Source: Pampus argenteus
Taxonomy: Eukaryota > Chordata > Actinopteri > Scombriformes > Stromateidae
DNA length: 64,000 nucleotides
Reading direction: 5' to 3'
Assembly: GCA_036937835.1 (NCBI GenBank)
Contig: CM072878.1
Span: forward strand, 517,001 to 581,000
Position 1 is the first letter of the stretch; each line of letters starts with the position of its first letter. Shown one piece after another: positions 36,227 through 47,343 of the stretch. The position numbers and the translations under genes are program-made. The notes under the pieces are model-generated. The model was not told the origin of the DNA. It was given only the letters and a program-made list of their open reading frames with translations, and made no database searches.

Positions 36227-36383
36227 ATGCGATTGGTCAACATGACGGGGGTGCGGGTCCGCAGGGCAGCCGAGGAGGAAGAGAGGGAGCCCCCACCTCC
36301 TCCACCCCCCTCACACCACTCTAACCACCAGTTCACCAGCATGAAGAACAAGTTCTACAACGAGCTCACACACCTGCCAAGTG

Positions 36384-36418
<35 letters not shown>

Positions 36419-39400
36419 CAAATCAGTTCAATTGATCCATGATCTGTAGGTTTATTTACATTGTCATATCATATCAACATCTGACCATCCTGTCATCTCA
36501 TTTTCAGTGTTCATGTTTCATTTCATTTCTTTATTCTGTCCTTTATTCTCATCTCTTCACGACTCTCCTCTGCTCTTCAAGATCATAAACTCAAGAGTAA
36601 GTCTCATCTTTCTTCATCGTAACATTTCTTCTACTACCTAACATATACGAGGTAGTATAAAAGTTCAAACAATATCAAACAATATTTGTCAAAATTATTA
36701 GAAAATAAAAGAAAAGTTTGAAATCTTTTGTGAAAATATAAACAAATTTTGACTGTTAAAGTATAAATGTGAAAAGTATTCTGTTTTGTTTGGACCACCT
36801 GCCTCATTATCATTTTTAAAAGCATCCTCAGACTCTCAGTCTGCACAGATGGAGATCCTGTATGCCATGTGCTTTACAAACTAGGAAAAACAAATAAAAA
36901 ATAAATGGCTAAAAATATAGTTTAGGATGAGTTTAGTTTAATTCTTTCTTTAGGTACATAGATTTTTCTCATCCCAATGTAACGTACCAACTCTGGAGCC
37001 TCAAATTACAAGATTTCAGTCTACAGCCATGCTGTGAGGCTCTACTGAGCTTGCTAACATGCTCACAATGAAAATGAATGTGAGCATGCTAACATTTGCT
37101 AATTAGCACAAAACTGCTAAGGCTGATAGGAACATTGTTAGTTTTTGCACGTATCTAGTCATAAACTAAAGCAATGGGCAAACTTCAATTTTGACCTGAT
37201 AGCGATACCCGATTAAAAGATCACCAAAACATTTCATAGTTGTTGAGATATTTTAGTCCGGACCAAAGTGTTGGACCAACATATAGCCATGTTGTCAGGT
37301 TGGCTGAAAACACTTGGGGATCACAACTGGCAGAAGAAGATTTTTACATCACACCAATCTTACACCGTTTAGAAAAAGCCTCACAAGTCTAACTCACATC
37401 AGTAGGAATAAAAGCCCTGTTGCCACACAATGTCACCAGTGTACCAACCTCTCGCTCCTATCTCCAGTGCCCATGTGGGCCGTGGGTGCCATTGTGGTTG
37501 TGGTCCTCGCCCTTGTCGCCTGCATGGGATTCTGCATCTACAAGAAGTGCATCAACAAGGGAAAGAAGCCCAAGAAGGTCCGTGAGAGGAAGGGAGGACG
37601 AGGGCGCAGGAAGAAGGACCAGGACGGGGAGGAAGGAGATGATAAGAAGGTGTGAGGAGATGGGTAGAGGGTTTCTGTTTATGTTGACAAATAAGGTTGC
37701 AGGAGGATTTTGTCTTTGTCTTCTGGTGAAGGTCCTTACTGGAAGGTCATGTGTATCACAGGAAGTACAAGTCTGTCTGCACCCTCCACAGGGCAGCAGA
37801 TGGAGTTAGCAGCAATAAGAACTGCACTGTTCTTTGTTTCTGATTATAATCACAGTTTTAATGCTCTCTGCTGTTTGGCGTTTATCCAGGTTCAGACTAG
37901 AAATGGCTGAAACGGCAGCTTAAACTGGCCCCAGCCTGGATGATAGAGCTGCTTCTCCCCTGTGATTGGACACAATGTGGAATGAAAAAGTTAAAACTTT
38001 ACTGGATGAAATCATGAAATCTTTTTATCAATGATTATAAACCTAATACTCAGTTGTAATTACTAATTGTATAGTGGACCCTTAAAGGTACCACATGGAG
38101 TTTTCTTTCTAAGTCATTGTTACTCACCAAAACACATTGTGTATATCTTGAGGTCTGACAATGTCAACACAAGACAATTTCATTTTGAACTTTTTGAAAC
38201 CTGCATTATTTTGGGTACATTGGTGCATTACTTGGTGCATTGCTGCCACCTGTAAGTAAGTAAAATAATGTGAAGCCAACCGCCAACCAACTAAACACTG
38301 CCTATGGTACTTTTAAGACCCAGGTCTTCACAAAACATTAAAAACGTATGGATGGATGGATGGATGGATGGATGGAATGCCAAAATCAGACGCATCATTT
38401 CTCAAGCGGATGCAGAAAAACTAGTCCATGCATTTGTTACTTCTAGGCTGGACTATTGTAACTCTTTGCTATCAGGCTGCTCTAATAAGTCTCTTAAGAG
38501 TTTGCAGCTGATTCAGAACGCTGCTGCACGTGTTCTGACAGGAACCAAGATCAGAGATCACATCTCTCCCATTTTGGCTTCCTTGCACTGGCTACCCGTT
38601 AAATCTAGAATAGAATTTAAAATTCTTCTCCTAACTTACAAAGCTCTTCATGGTCAGGCACCATCATATCTGAAAGAGCTCATAGTACCTTACCACCCCA
38701 CTAGAACACTGCGCTCCCAGGATGGTGGGTTCCTTGTGGTTCCTATAGTGTCTAAAAGTAGATTGGGAGCCAGAGCTTTCAGCTATCAAGCTCCTCTTCT
38801 GTGGAATAAACTACCACTCTGTGTTCGGGAGGCAGACACGGTCAACACCTTTAAGAGTAGACTTAAGACTTTCCTTTTTGATAAAGCTTATAATTAGGGC
38901 TGGCTCAGGTCATCCCTTAGTTATGCTGCCATAGAACTAGACTGCTGGGGGACTCACATACTCTCTCTCTCTCTCTCTCATTCTCTCTCTCTATCTCTCT
39001 CTCTCTCTCTCCTTATCCATCCATCTATCTATCATGTTACTAATTAAACTTCTTCCCCGGAGTTTCTGTGCTCTCTCGCCCAGCAGGTTCTTGTGGACTT
39101 TGCCTGCTGCTGTGGTCCTGCGTGGCGTCTACTGCATGTGTTGTCGCCGTCATCATTGTTGCCATATCCCCATTACAGTTTATAGTTAGTTAATGATTTG
39201 CTGCTACTGTAATAATTCATCATTCATTGTAACCTATTCTTATCATCAACTGTAATTCATTATTATTCATTGTACAATATGTGGAGTGTACAATATGTGT
39301 GTGTTGATTTGTTCTGTACATGTGACATCATTGCACGTCTGTCCGTCCTGGGAGAGGGATCCCTCCTTTGTGGCTCTTCCTGAGGTTTCTTCCACCTTTT

Positions 39401-42400
39401 TCCCTGTTAAAAGGTTTTTTGGTGGTCAAGTTTTTCCTCACTCGAATCGAGGGTCTAAGGACAGAGGGTGTCACTCCCTGTACAGATTGTAAAGCCCTCT
39501 GAGACAAATGTATTTTGTGACTTTGGGCTATATAAATACAATTTGAATTTGAAATTTGAATTTGAATGGATGGATGGATGGATGGATGGATGGATGGATA
39601 TCTGTCTTTAAAGTAAAGTAGCAAAAAACGCCACAGGAATGTGAATATGAAATGTGGGAGTGTTGTTTATTTGATGGTGGATTGAAGAATCTCCACCAAC
39701 ACTGTATTGCTTTCTCAAAGGTTTATTACAAAGAGTTCAGCAACAAATACAGCATCTCACAGACCTCCAGGATGTCCGTGGAGAATCACAGCCAATCTGA
39801 TTCTGTCTCAAACCTCAATCTTGTTGTATTTAAAGACCTGCCTAATCACCCAAAACAGCTGTCACCTTTGTTTGTTACTGCCCAAAAGGTGCCTTATGGT
39901 TTTCCTTCCAAACTTAGTCCTCCTTATTGACCTCATCTTGACTTTTCCTTATAAGACATTCTCTTTAACAGGCAAACAGACTGTGTTATTTTCTAACACA
40001 ACACATGTCATAAAATACACTACAGGAGCTTAATAACATTGTGTGTTAACTGTGTTTTTTCCAGGACGGAGAGCAGGGGAAGGAAGAGGAGGAAAAGGAA
40101 TTCTTGGGCAAACTGGAGTACTCCCTGGACTATAACTTCGCTGATAACCAGGTACATACACACACACCTGCGCATAGTATTTTGCAAGCATACGCACCAA
40201 TATCCCACCTCCCAAACAAACAAAGGAAAGAATTAACATTAATGAGCCCAACAATAGAAAGACTTGCTCTCCTTCAGGATTTAGTATCCACGATTGCTTC
40301 TGACTCCACAGTTCATCATATCTCCCTTTCTCTTTCTCCCATTCCTCCAGCTGATAGTCGGCATCCTGCAGGCTCAGGACCTCCCAGCCATGGACATAGG
40401 CGGGACCTCAGACCCCTACGTCAAAGTCTACATGCTGCCGGACAAGAAGAAAAAGTTTGAGACCAAAGTGCAGCGCAAAAACCTCTGTCCTGTCTTTAAT
40501 GAAACCTTCACATTTAAGGTCTGCACACTGAGAACATGTCAAACATTAGATCAAAATTTCCCCAAAAGTACTTTGGAGTTGAACTTTGTTCAAAACTCTC
40601 CTTATCCAGATACCGTACAGTGAGTTGGGTGGTCAGACTCTGGTGCTGCAGGTTTTTGACTTTGACCGTTTTGGTAAACATGACGTCATCGGCGAGATCA
40701 AGATCCTCATGAACACTATAGACCTCGGACAACCGATACACGAATGGAAGGATCTGGTTGGAGGAGAGAAAGAGGAAGTATGTGATTTAATAACAATAAC
40801 AATATTTAAAGCAACCAAAGCAGAGTGCAATATGACAATGATCATGTATATTTAACTGACATTTGGTCCCTGACAGCAAGAGAAGCTGGGGGATATCTGC
40901 ATTTCCCTTCGTTACGTTCCCACGGCCGGCAAGCTAACAGTTAACATCATGGAAGCCAAGAACCTGAAGAAGATGGACGTTGGAGGCTTGTCAGGTGAGC
41001 ACAACACACACAGACACACAGACACACACACATTTACCTGCACGCTTGTACTAAACACTGAGACTGTAATGTCTGTCGATCCCAATTTATCTGAAACTGG
41101 TCCAGCTCTCCAACTAAAGGGTCCGAAGTCAATTACTAGAGTTTTACTCTAATAGTAGAAATGAACATATTTAACCTGGTGTCGAGGAGACTCTTCTAGC
41201 TGCTCACTGCCTTGGCGTTCAGATGTCCACTGACGTTACAGTTAACTGAATAGCCCCTGAGCTAGTCTAGTAAACTCAGCCAGCACCCCTCTCATGATCG
41301 TTGCATGAGAGCGGTGCAGAACAGCCCCGATCCGTTTTGTGCACACACTTTTATACCATTTTTACTGTGTATGTGCTACACTTTGTGTGCCTCTCCCTGC
41401 TAGCATTACCTTATCTCTTACATTTCCGTGATGACACAATCATGTGGCCGATCTCAGTACATTGCTTCATTTTGACCACACCCAAATGTCTCAACAGTCT
41501 TCCCTTTCTTACAGTTATACTTATGATTACATATTGGTTAATACATGTCAATCATTTTCTCTATATTAGCTCTTAAATCATTAATTCATTTCTTTGATTT
41601 ATTTAACTTTACCACACAACAATAATCAACATACACAATCACAGTTATAATCATAAGTGCTTATTTATCTTATAACAATCATACTTGTCATATCGTATTG
41701 TCGTACCTCGGTACTTTCCATTCTTCTAATTTTACCGTTACTGGGGACTGCTTCATGACTGGAGTTAACTTGTTTTACAGCGTATCTTTCTTCTCTGAGA
41801 CTGATCTGACCTCTTCCCTGTTTCACCACTGCTGTGGCTTGAGCTGACATGTCTCTGTCTCAGATCCTTTTGTTAAGGTGGTGCTGCAGCACAACGGGAA
41901 GCGACTGAAGAAGAAGAAGACATCAGTCAAACAAAACACTCTGAATCCTTACTTCAATGAGAGCTTCAGCTTCGAGATCCCCTTCTCCCAGATACAGGTT
42001 TGTAAACCACATCTACAGTGTGGACATCAGTTAACCATATCGACAGAAAATGTTAGATCAAGTAAGTTATCGTTATCTCTGCAGAACCTCAAACTTGTAC
42101 TGAATGCTGATAAGACAACGTATGCCTTCTTTCTGTCCATACAAGTGTACTGAAAGGAAATAAATATCTTAGTTACATTTCAGTGTTTCTTATGAACTTC
42201 ATGTAGAGCAACTGGCACAAAGTCTGAAGCTGAATGAAGGAAAAAAGCACGTTTTCCCCTTGAAGATCAGGAACAGTAACAGAGTTTGATGACGTTGTAG
42301 TGTGGGATCATGGGAGTTGTTGTTTTCATTGTTTAACAACCATCATTGCTGTATGATTTCAGTCAGCTTCGCCTGGATAGGATACCTTCAGTATTCATCG

Positions 42401-44266
42401 TTCATGAGGTTTTTACATGTTTCATGTTAAGAATCAGTGTTTCTCCAACAGTGTCCGGCAGACACTGGACGTCCAGAAGGTCTGTGTGCCGAGCTGACGC
42501 TAATGTTTGCTCAGCTTGTTGCGCTGATAGCTTAAGATCCTTCATCCAGCTAATAAAGACCAAGATCTAAAAAATTGTATTGTAAAAATGTTGCTTAAAC
42601 CTGGATAAAAAGAGCTTTTTATGGCAATTTATGACAAAGCTTCTGGTGGATAACCACGCTGACATATCATCTTGTGCGCATAGTAGAGTTAAAGCAAAGG
42701 AGATATGATGCCATTGACCAGTGATCAAATGAAACAGACCTTGATGGAAATTATGGATTTCTCTGGGTTTGAATATTGTTGGAAACATTTGATATAATGT
42801 ACACAACTCAGAAAATATACAACATAGGTGTCGTTAGTTACCCAGCGATGATGTGGTGATGAAGAAGGAATCTCAGCAGACTGTCTTTATTATATATAGA
42901 AGGTTTATTACAAATGAATTGAGAAGCAAAGTCCAGCATCAGACAGGCCCCATGGTGACTTGGAGAAGTTTCTGCCAATATGAAACACTCTGCCTTACAT
43001 CCTTTGTCTCTTAGTATTCAAGCTTTTTCAAACACATTAATCATGCAGTCCTGTGCGGTACCCGAACTACATCTGATTATAAGGCACAATAAGTGGAAAC
43101 AAAACAAACGGACTTTATTCAACTAATTTTACAATAACTCTCAGTTGTAGGTTACCACAAAAATAGTTTAAGTGGGCGATTTCCACATCAATCATGTCCG
43201 GATCCCTCTCAACATTGTTCAGTTTTAACACAAACATACAAAACCGTTGTTCAGAGTTTAACAGTTGGGTGATTTTAGGATCCAGCAGCCCGGATCCCTC
43301 TCGTCATTATCCGAGTCAGTCTCTGCTGTCACCGGGCTGTTCAGTGATGATTCAGGCCTCTGTGAGGCTCCTGACTCGTAGTGTAATACGTTATTAGCCG
43401 TAATGTGTAACATAAAATCGGTTTGAGGTTAGTAAACACAACCAAAGGTCATACATAAGGCGCATGATTTTAGATGCGCCTTATAGTCAGAAAAATATGG
43501 TAATTGTTTATCGTATATCAGAAGGGAAGTGAAGGTTTTCTTGTTTTCCAACTACATGGCCGCTTCACAACCCCACCAACCAATCCCTTATAGGGACATT
43601 GTATAGATGCCACATATCAGCCATATATCAGAAAGGGGGTGTCAAAGTCTCCTTGTTTTCTTCTCAACTCTATGACCCCTCTATGACATTTCCTTACTAG
43701 TATTCCTCTGCTGAAAAACACACAACTCATTGACACTGATAACATATAGCTCATATATACTACATAGGTTTAGTTGTTTCTTAGACATTATAATGTGGAA
43801 AAGCTACATAATATACCTTTAAATCTTATTTCTGGAGGAGTTCTGTAAACATCTGTAAACCAACCCCACACCGCTTCACCAATTTGGCCTTTCAGGGTAG
43901 CCGCTGAGAGATGCAAGACCTTTTACCCCCCAGGTGAATGATTGCAACCAACAATCTCAAACTCAACAGCCTCAGACCCTCCATTCACTTCAACTAAAAC
44001 ATATCCATGTGCATTGGTCTAAACACAGGCTCTCCTTCTCTGTTGCCTCTACACAGAAAGTCCAGGTACTGATCACTGTGTATGACTACGACAAGCTGGG
44101 CAGCAACGACGCCATCGGCAAGTGCTGGATCGGTTACGGTGCCTCAGGTGTCGGGCTGCGCCACTGGTCAGACATGCTGGCCAATCCCAGGCGTCCGGTG
44201 GCCCAGTGGCACACGCTGCAGCCAGAGGAGGAGGTGGATGCTGCACTGAAGGCACCCATCCGCTAA
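36227..44266 (+). CDS. syt5: Synaptotagmin, syt5-like
   Basis: Eight main exons: 36227-36380, 37468-37649, 40065-40151, 40351-40518, 40610-40777, 40877-40994, 41864-41997 and 44057-44266. Together they give 1221 nt (406 aa). The protein is a vesicle calcium sensor for exocytosis. It has a short luminal N-terminus with a poly-Pro run, one membrane segment (VPMWAVGAIVVVVLALVACM, residues about 53-75), a basic cytosolic linker, C2A (from about 142) and C2B (from about 254). Calcium-binding Asp loops are intact in both: MDIGGTSDPYVKV and FDFDRFGKHD in C2A, MDVGGLSDPFVKV and YDYDKLGSND in C2B. The C-terminus HWSDMLANPRRPVAQWHTL is typical of the syt1/2/5/8 group. The assignment to syt5 rests on C2B similarity and on the neighbouring tnnt1; syt8 or a syt2 relative is the main alternative. 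An optional 15-nt exon lies at 36582. Confidence 0.88.
36386..36416. repeat. (CA)n microsatellite just after synaptotagmin exon donor
   Basis: About 15 CA units starting five bases after the donor of the first coding exon. Confidence 0.9.
36582..36596 (+). other. Candidate 15-nt microexon of the synaptotagmin gene
   Basis: ATCATAAACTCAAGA is preceded by CTCTTCAAG and followed by GTAAGT. Spliced between the exon ending 36380 and the one starting 37468 it keeps the frame and adds five residues (NHKLK with a shared codon) just before the membrane segment. Confidence 0.45.
38346..38376. repeat. (GGAT)n microsatellite
   Basis: About seven GGAT units directly before the truncated LINE copy. Confidence 0.9.
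38377..39566 (+). mobile_element. L2-like LINE, 3' part, in synaptotagmin intron
   Basis: Begins abruptly at AAAATCAGACGCATCATTTC, within the RT C-terminal region. It continues with an intact end of the ORF that finishes RLKTFLFDKAYN before a stop near 38895. A CT-rich microsatellite and the complete 3' UTR follow, ending in TTTGAA repeats. Over the shared about 405 bases I count five differences from the copy at 22391-22796. GGAT repeats flank both ends. Confidence 0.9.
39567..39600. repeat. (GGAT)n microsatellite
   Basis: About eight GGAT units directly after the LINE terminus. Confidence 0.9.
42842..43071. other. Intronic non-coding, possible repeat debris
   Basis: Lies in the large synaptotagmin intron 41998-44056. 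The string AAGGTTTATTACAAA with a following AAAGTCCAGCATC loosely recurs at 39718 and 16800, which suggests an old dispersed repeat that I cannot name. Confidence 0.3.
43072..43502 (-). mobile_element. Pogo-like MITE, truncated copy
   Basis: Reverse-complement relative of the element at 56138-56695. Shared inner blocks include TCCGGATCCCTCT, GGATCCAGCAGCCCGGATCC and GAGGCTCCTGACTCG. The right end reads GCGCCTTATAGTCAGAAAAA followed by TATGGTA, the family's terminal repeat. The left terminus is missing. Confidence 0.65.
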
Positions 44267-44297
<31 letters not shown>

Positions 44298-45419
44298 CAC
44301 ACGTTTATCTGCATAGGAGGGGTTTTCTTTAATCTGAAACCAAACAACTTTTTTTTTTTTTGTAAAATGACCTCTAACTTGGATAGTAACCTTTGATGTG
44401 CTTCAGTTTCATGCCATCATTCATTTTGTAATTCTTTACAATTATTCATTTAAAATCTGTTTATATGGCTACATGTGTGCTTTATATTGTATGTATTATA
44501 TGGACCACTTCAGCAATTTAGTATTATGCTTACATGAGACTCTCAAGAGACAGATTTAAAGAAAAAGACACAATCACAGCAGGATACTAAAATACCTCAA
44601 TCCCACACTTCCCATAATGCATTTTGATCTTTAGTCTTTTTATAGGCACTTTGCTACATGGTGAATTCCTTCAAACTCTGCTCTCAGTTGATCATACAGG
44701 CTTTCTGTTACATATTTAAAGAGTAAAATGTGTGAAATTGTCCCTTTGATATTTATTTTATGAGAAGAGACTTTATTTTGCTACAGCTACACTTTCTTTC
44801 GCTATGTCATGGTTATCACACGGCTAAAATGGTATTTCTTTCCAGCATCAGGAACATATTGTGAAATTAATTTTGATGCTGCTGTATAATTAGAACAAAT
44901 GAAAGCGGTTTGTTAGTATTTCTCAAAAACAAGAGCACACTGTCTCTTCCTTCTTTTGTTGTTTTACCACTAAGTTGGATGGTTTTATTTTTCTCTCTCT
45001 GAAGGTTTTAGCTCCATTTGCGCTGGAGTAACGTGTCCAGCAGATATTCTGGTCAAGTATTAGATGATTTACCAGCATCTGACACATAATAATTAATAGA
45101 CATAATTCAAGAAGGGTGTTTCTAGCATCTTATCCACTGATTAAAGAAAAAAGTTATTTCTGTCTGTGACTGACCTAATTTTCCTTTTGTTTTCCATTTT
45201 TACGTGTTGTGTTTAGTTCCATGATTATTGTGGTTGTCTGTGTTTGTGTTTGAATGAGTGGAGATCCGGCTTCGGGGTATTTGCATGTCTGTGTACGTGT
45301 TGACAGTATAACAAAATGACAAGCATGTGGTTTCAGTTTACAACATATGTGATTGCAAATAAGTAGATGAATAAATAAAACGTTTCCAAACAAGAACAGA
45401 TGCTTCAGCACTTGGATGG

Positions 45420-45468
<49 letters not shown>

Positions 45469-46856
45469 AGCAGATTCAGTTGAATGGATCATTTATGGTT
45501 AAAGATATCACAGTCGTCTGAAAATCATCCATTTGAATCATATCAGGCTTCAGATCAGGATTAAGCCCTATAATATAATGAACTGTACTGTTACATGAGC
45601 GGTCAGAAGAACCTTTTACTGTCATTTTCTGAGGTATCTAATCCTCCACCCTGTGATTACTGCTGCCATTTGTGCCAGTAACCCAATAACGATTGTGAAG
45701 GCTTTTTGTGGACAATGTGACAGCTGTCACAATCCAAAAGCGACACTTCACTGATGATTTTGATTTCAGTGAGGTCAGTGTGTGTGTGTGTGCATGTGTG
45801 TCCTGATTTGATGTGGCGAGTGAAAGACTGGATTAACAGTTTAGTCCTTGTCTCACGCAATGAGTTAAACATGTGAAGCTGGATTTAGAAACAGAGCCAG
45901 AGGGTGGAGGGATGTACAGGAAACATAATTACTACAGACAAGGAGGAAGGAACACAGTAAAGATAAAGCACTATATTATATACACAGTATATAAAAATCA
46001 ATATTTTCTATACTTACAAACTATCAAATGACTGTGTGTAATTTTCAAGGAGTGATGATCAGTGTCACTGAGATGTCTTGGGGCACTGAAAATATCGCCC
46101 TGATGATGATGAATTTAACGAGCGAGGTGCATCTTCCACCAAATTCGGTGAGATCTTTATTTATCTACCCGTTTGTGAGAAGGACAATGGAGGAGAAACT
46201 TCAGGTTAAGGACCCGACAAGCCTGAAATTTCACCACTCAGAAAGACAGACGGGCAAAGTTCCTGTACACATAAGAACTGTCCATCCCATTCACTCACTC
46301 ATCATATTACACTCACCTTAGAAACAGAAATTTACCCTTCACTCACTCACACTCACACACTGTTGATTTGTATTGATTTGTATAGATTGTATAGCTCATC
46401 ATACCCTTGTTGTAAAGTTCTATCAGGAACTAGAATATAGTATTTGATACCCTTCCTTTGGAAAACATGAATGAAGCCTTATACGACTGAAAATAGTTCA
46501 TTTACTTTAGTTGTGAAACTGGTGAAATTGAAACATTGTTGAATTGTAGTCGTCGTCTGTCTTTGAATTCTTATACTGGACTAGACAGATCAATGTGTTG
46601 TCACATCAGCCCCACCAAGAATAATTTTCACCACCCGCCACTGATTCCTAGCTATGCTGTTCTTGAAGCTCCTTTAGGAGCTTTGATCCACAGCAAAAAA
46701 CTTTTGGCGATCACATCACATGAACCCCAGAGGCAGAGACAGCTTTCATGGACCTGAAGTCAGCTCTTCAACAGGCCCCTACTTTGGGGCTGCCGGATCT
46801 GTCTAAGCTGTACACAGGCGGTGGATGAAGCAACGGTTGTATGACATCAATCAATC
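44267..46856. other. Intergenic, syt5 to tnnt1
   Basis: Contains the syt5 3' UTR (possible AATAAA at 45370) and CA repeats at 44268-44276 and 45424-45468. There is no supportable further gene. In particular I see no troponin I exons here, although TNNI3 lies between SYT5 and TNNT1 in human. Confidence 0.55.
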
Positions 46857-46940
46857 AATTACGACCAATTACGAGAACTTCACTTTTATCTGAATTTAGC
46901 ATCAGAAAATTGTGGGTCATCCAATTTTTTATGGAGGTTA
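46857..46940 (-). repeat. Short L2-like LINE fragment
   Basis: The minus strand encodes KNWMTHNFLMLNSDKSEVLV, the same RT segment as in the LINE at 22.1 kb, in a piece of only about 80 bases. Confidence 0.8.
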
Positions 46941-47043
46941 TGCTGCTGCTACACTGTAATTTCCCAGTTTTGGGATTAATAAAGTATCTGTTCATGTGCA
47001 CCCACCCCACCTTCTGACTGCAGTTTGACTTCCTTGATGTTAT

Positions 47044-47116
47044 CACAGCATATATGGACATATATCTATATCAAGTACAGCAGCATATATCGACATATAT
47101 CTATATCAAGTACAGC
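47044..47116. repeat. 35-bp tandem duplication
   Basis: Two adjacent copies of a unit containing GACATATATCTATATCAAGT, differing by one base, about 100 bases past the tnnt1 poly(A) signal. Confidence 0.85.
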
Positions 47117-47207
47117 AGCTAAAAACAGACATCTTGATTCATTCAACTGCAAAACCGCAGCCAAAAGAAAATGGAACAGTGACAAGACCAAATCAACACT
47201 GAGTCAT

Positions 47208-47213
47208 TTTATT
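47208..47213 (-). terminator. Poly(A) signal of tnnt1
   Basis: AATAAA on the minus strand, 131 bases after the stop codon. Confidence 0.65.
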
Positions 47214-47343
47214 ATCAATACATGTTATCAAGAAACACCCGATCACTATCTCACACACAGTCGAGGCCCACAGTGTAGCCCTGGCTGCTCCATTGCTGCT
47301 CCCCTTTTTAAATCATATTTATGTGTTTTTGTGTTTTCCCCTT

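Noticed and set aside
44267..47343. Possible troponin I gene between syt5 and tnnt1
   Set aside because: No open frame shows troponin I inhibitory-region features; only repeats and UTR sequence are present.
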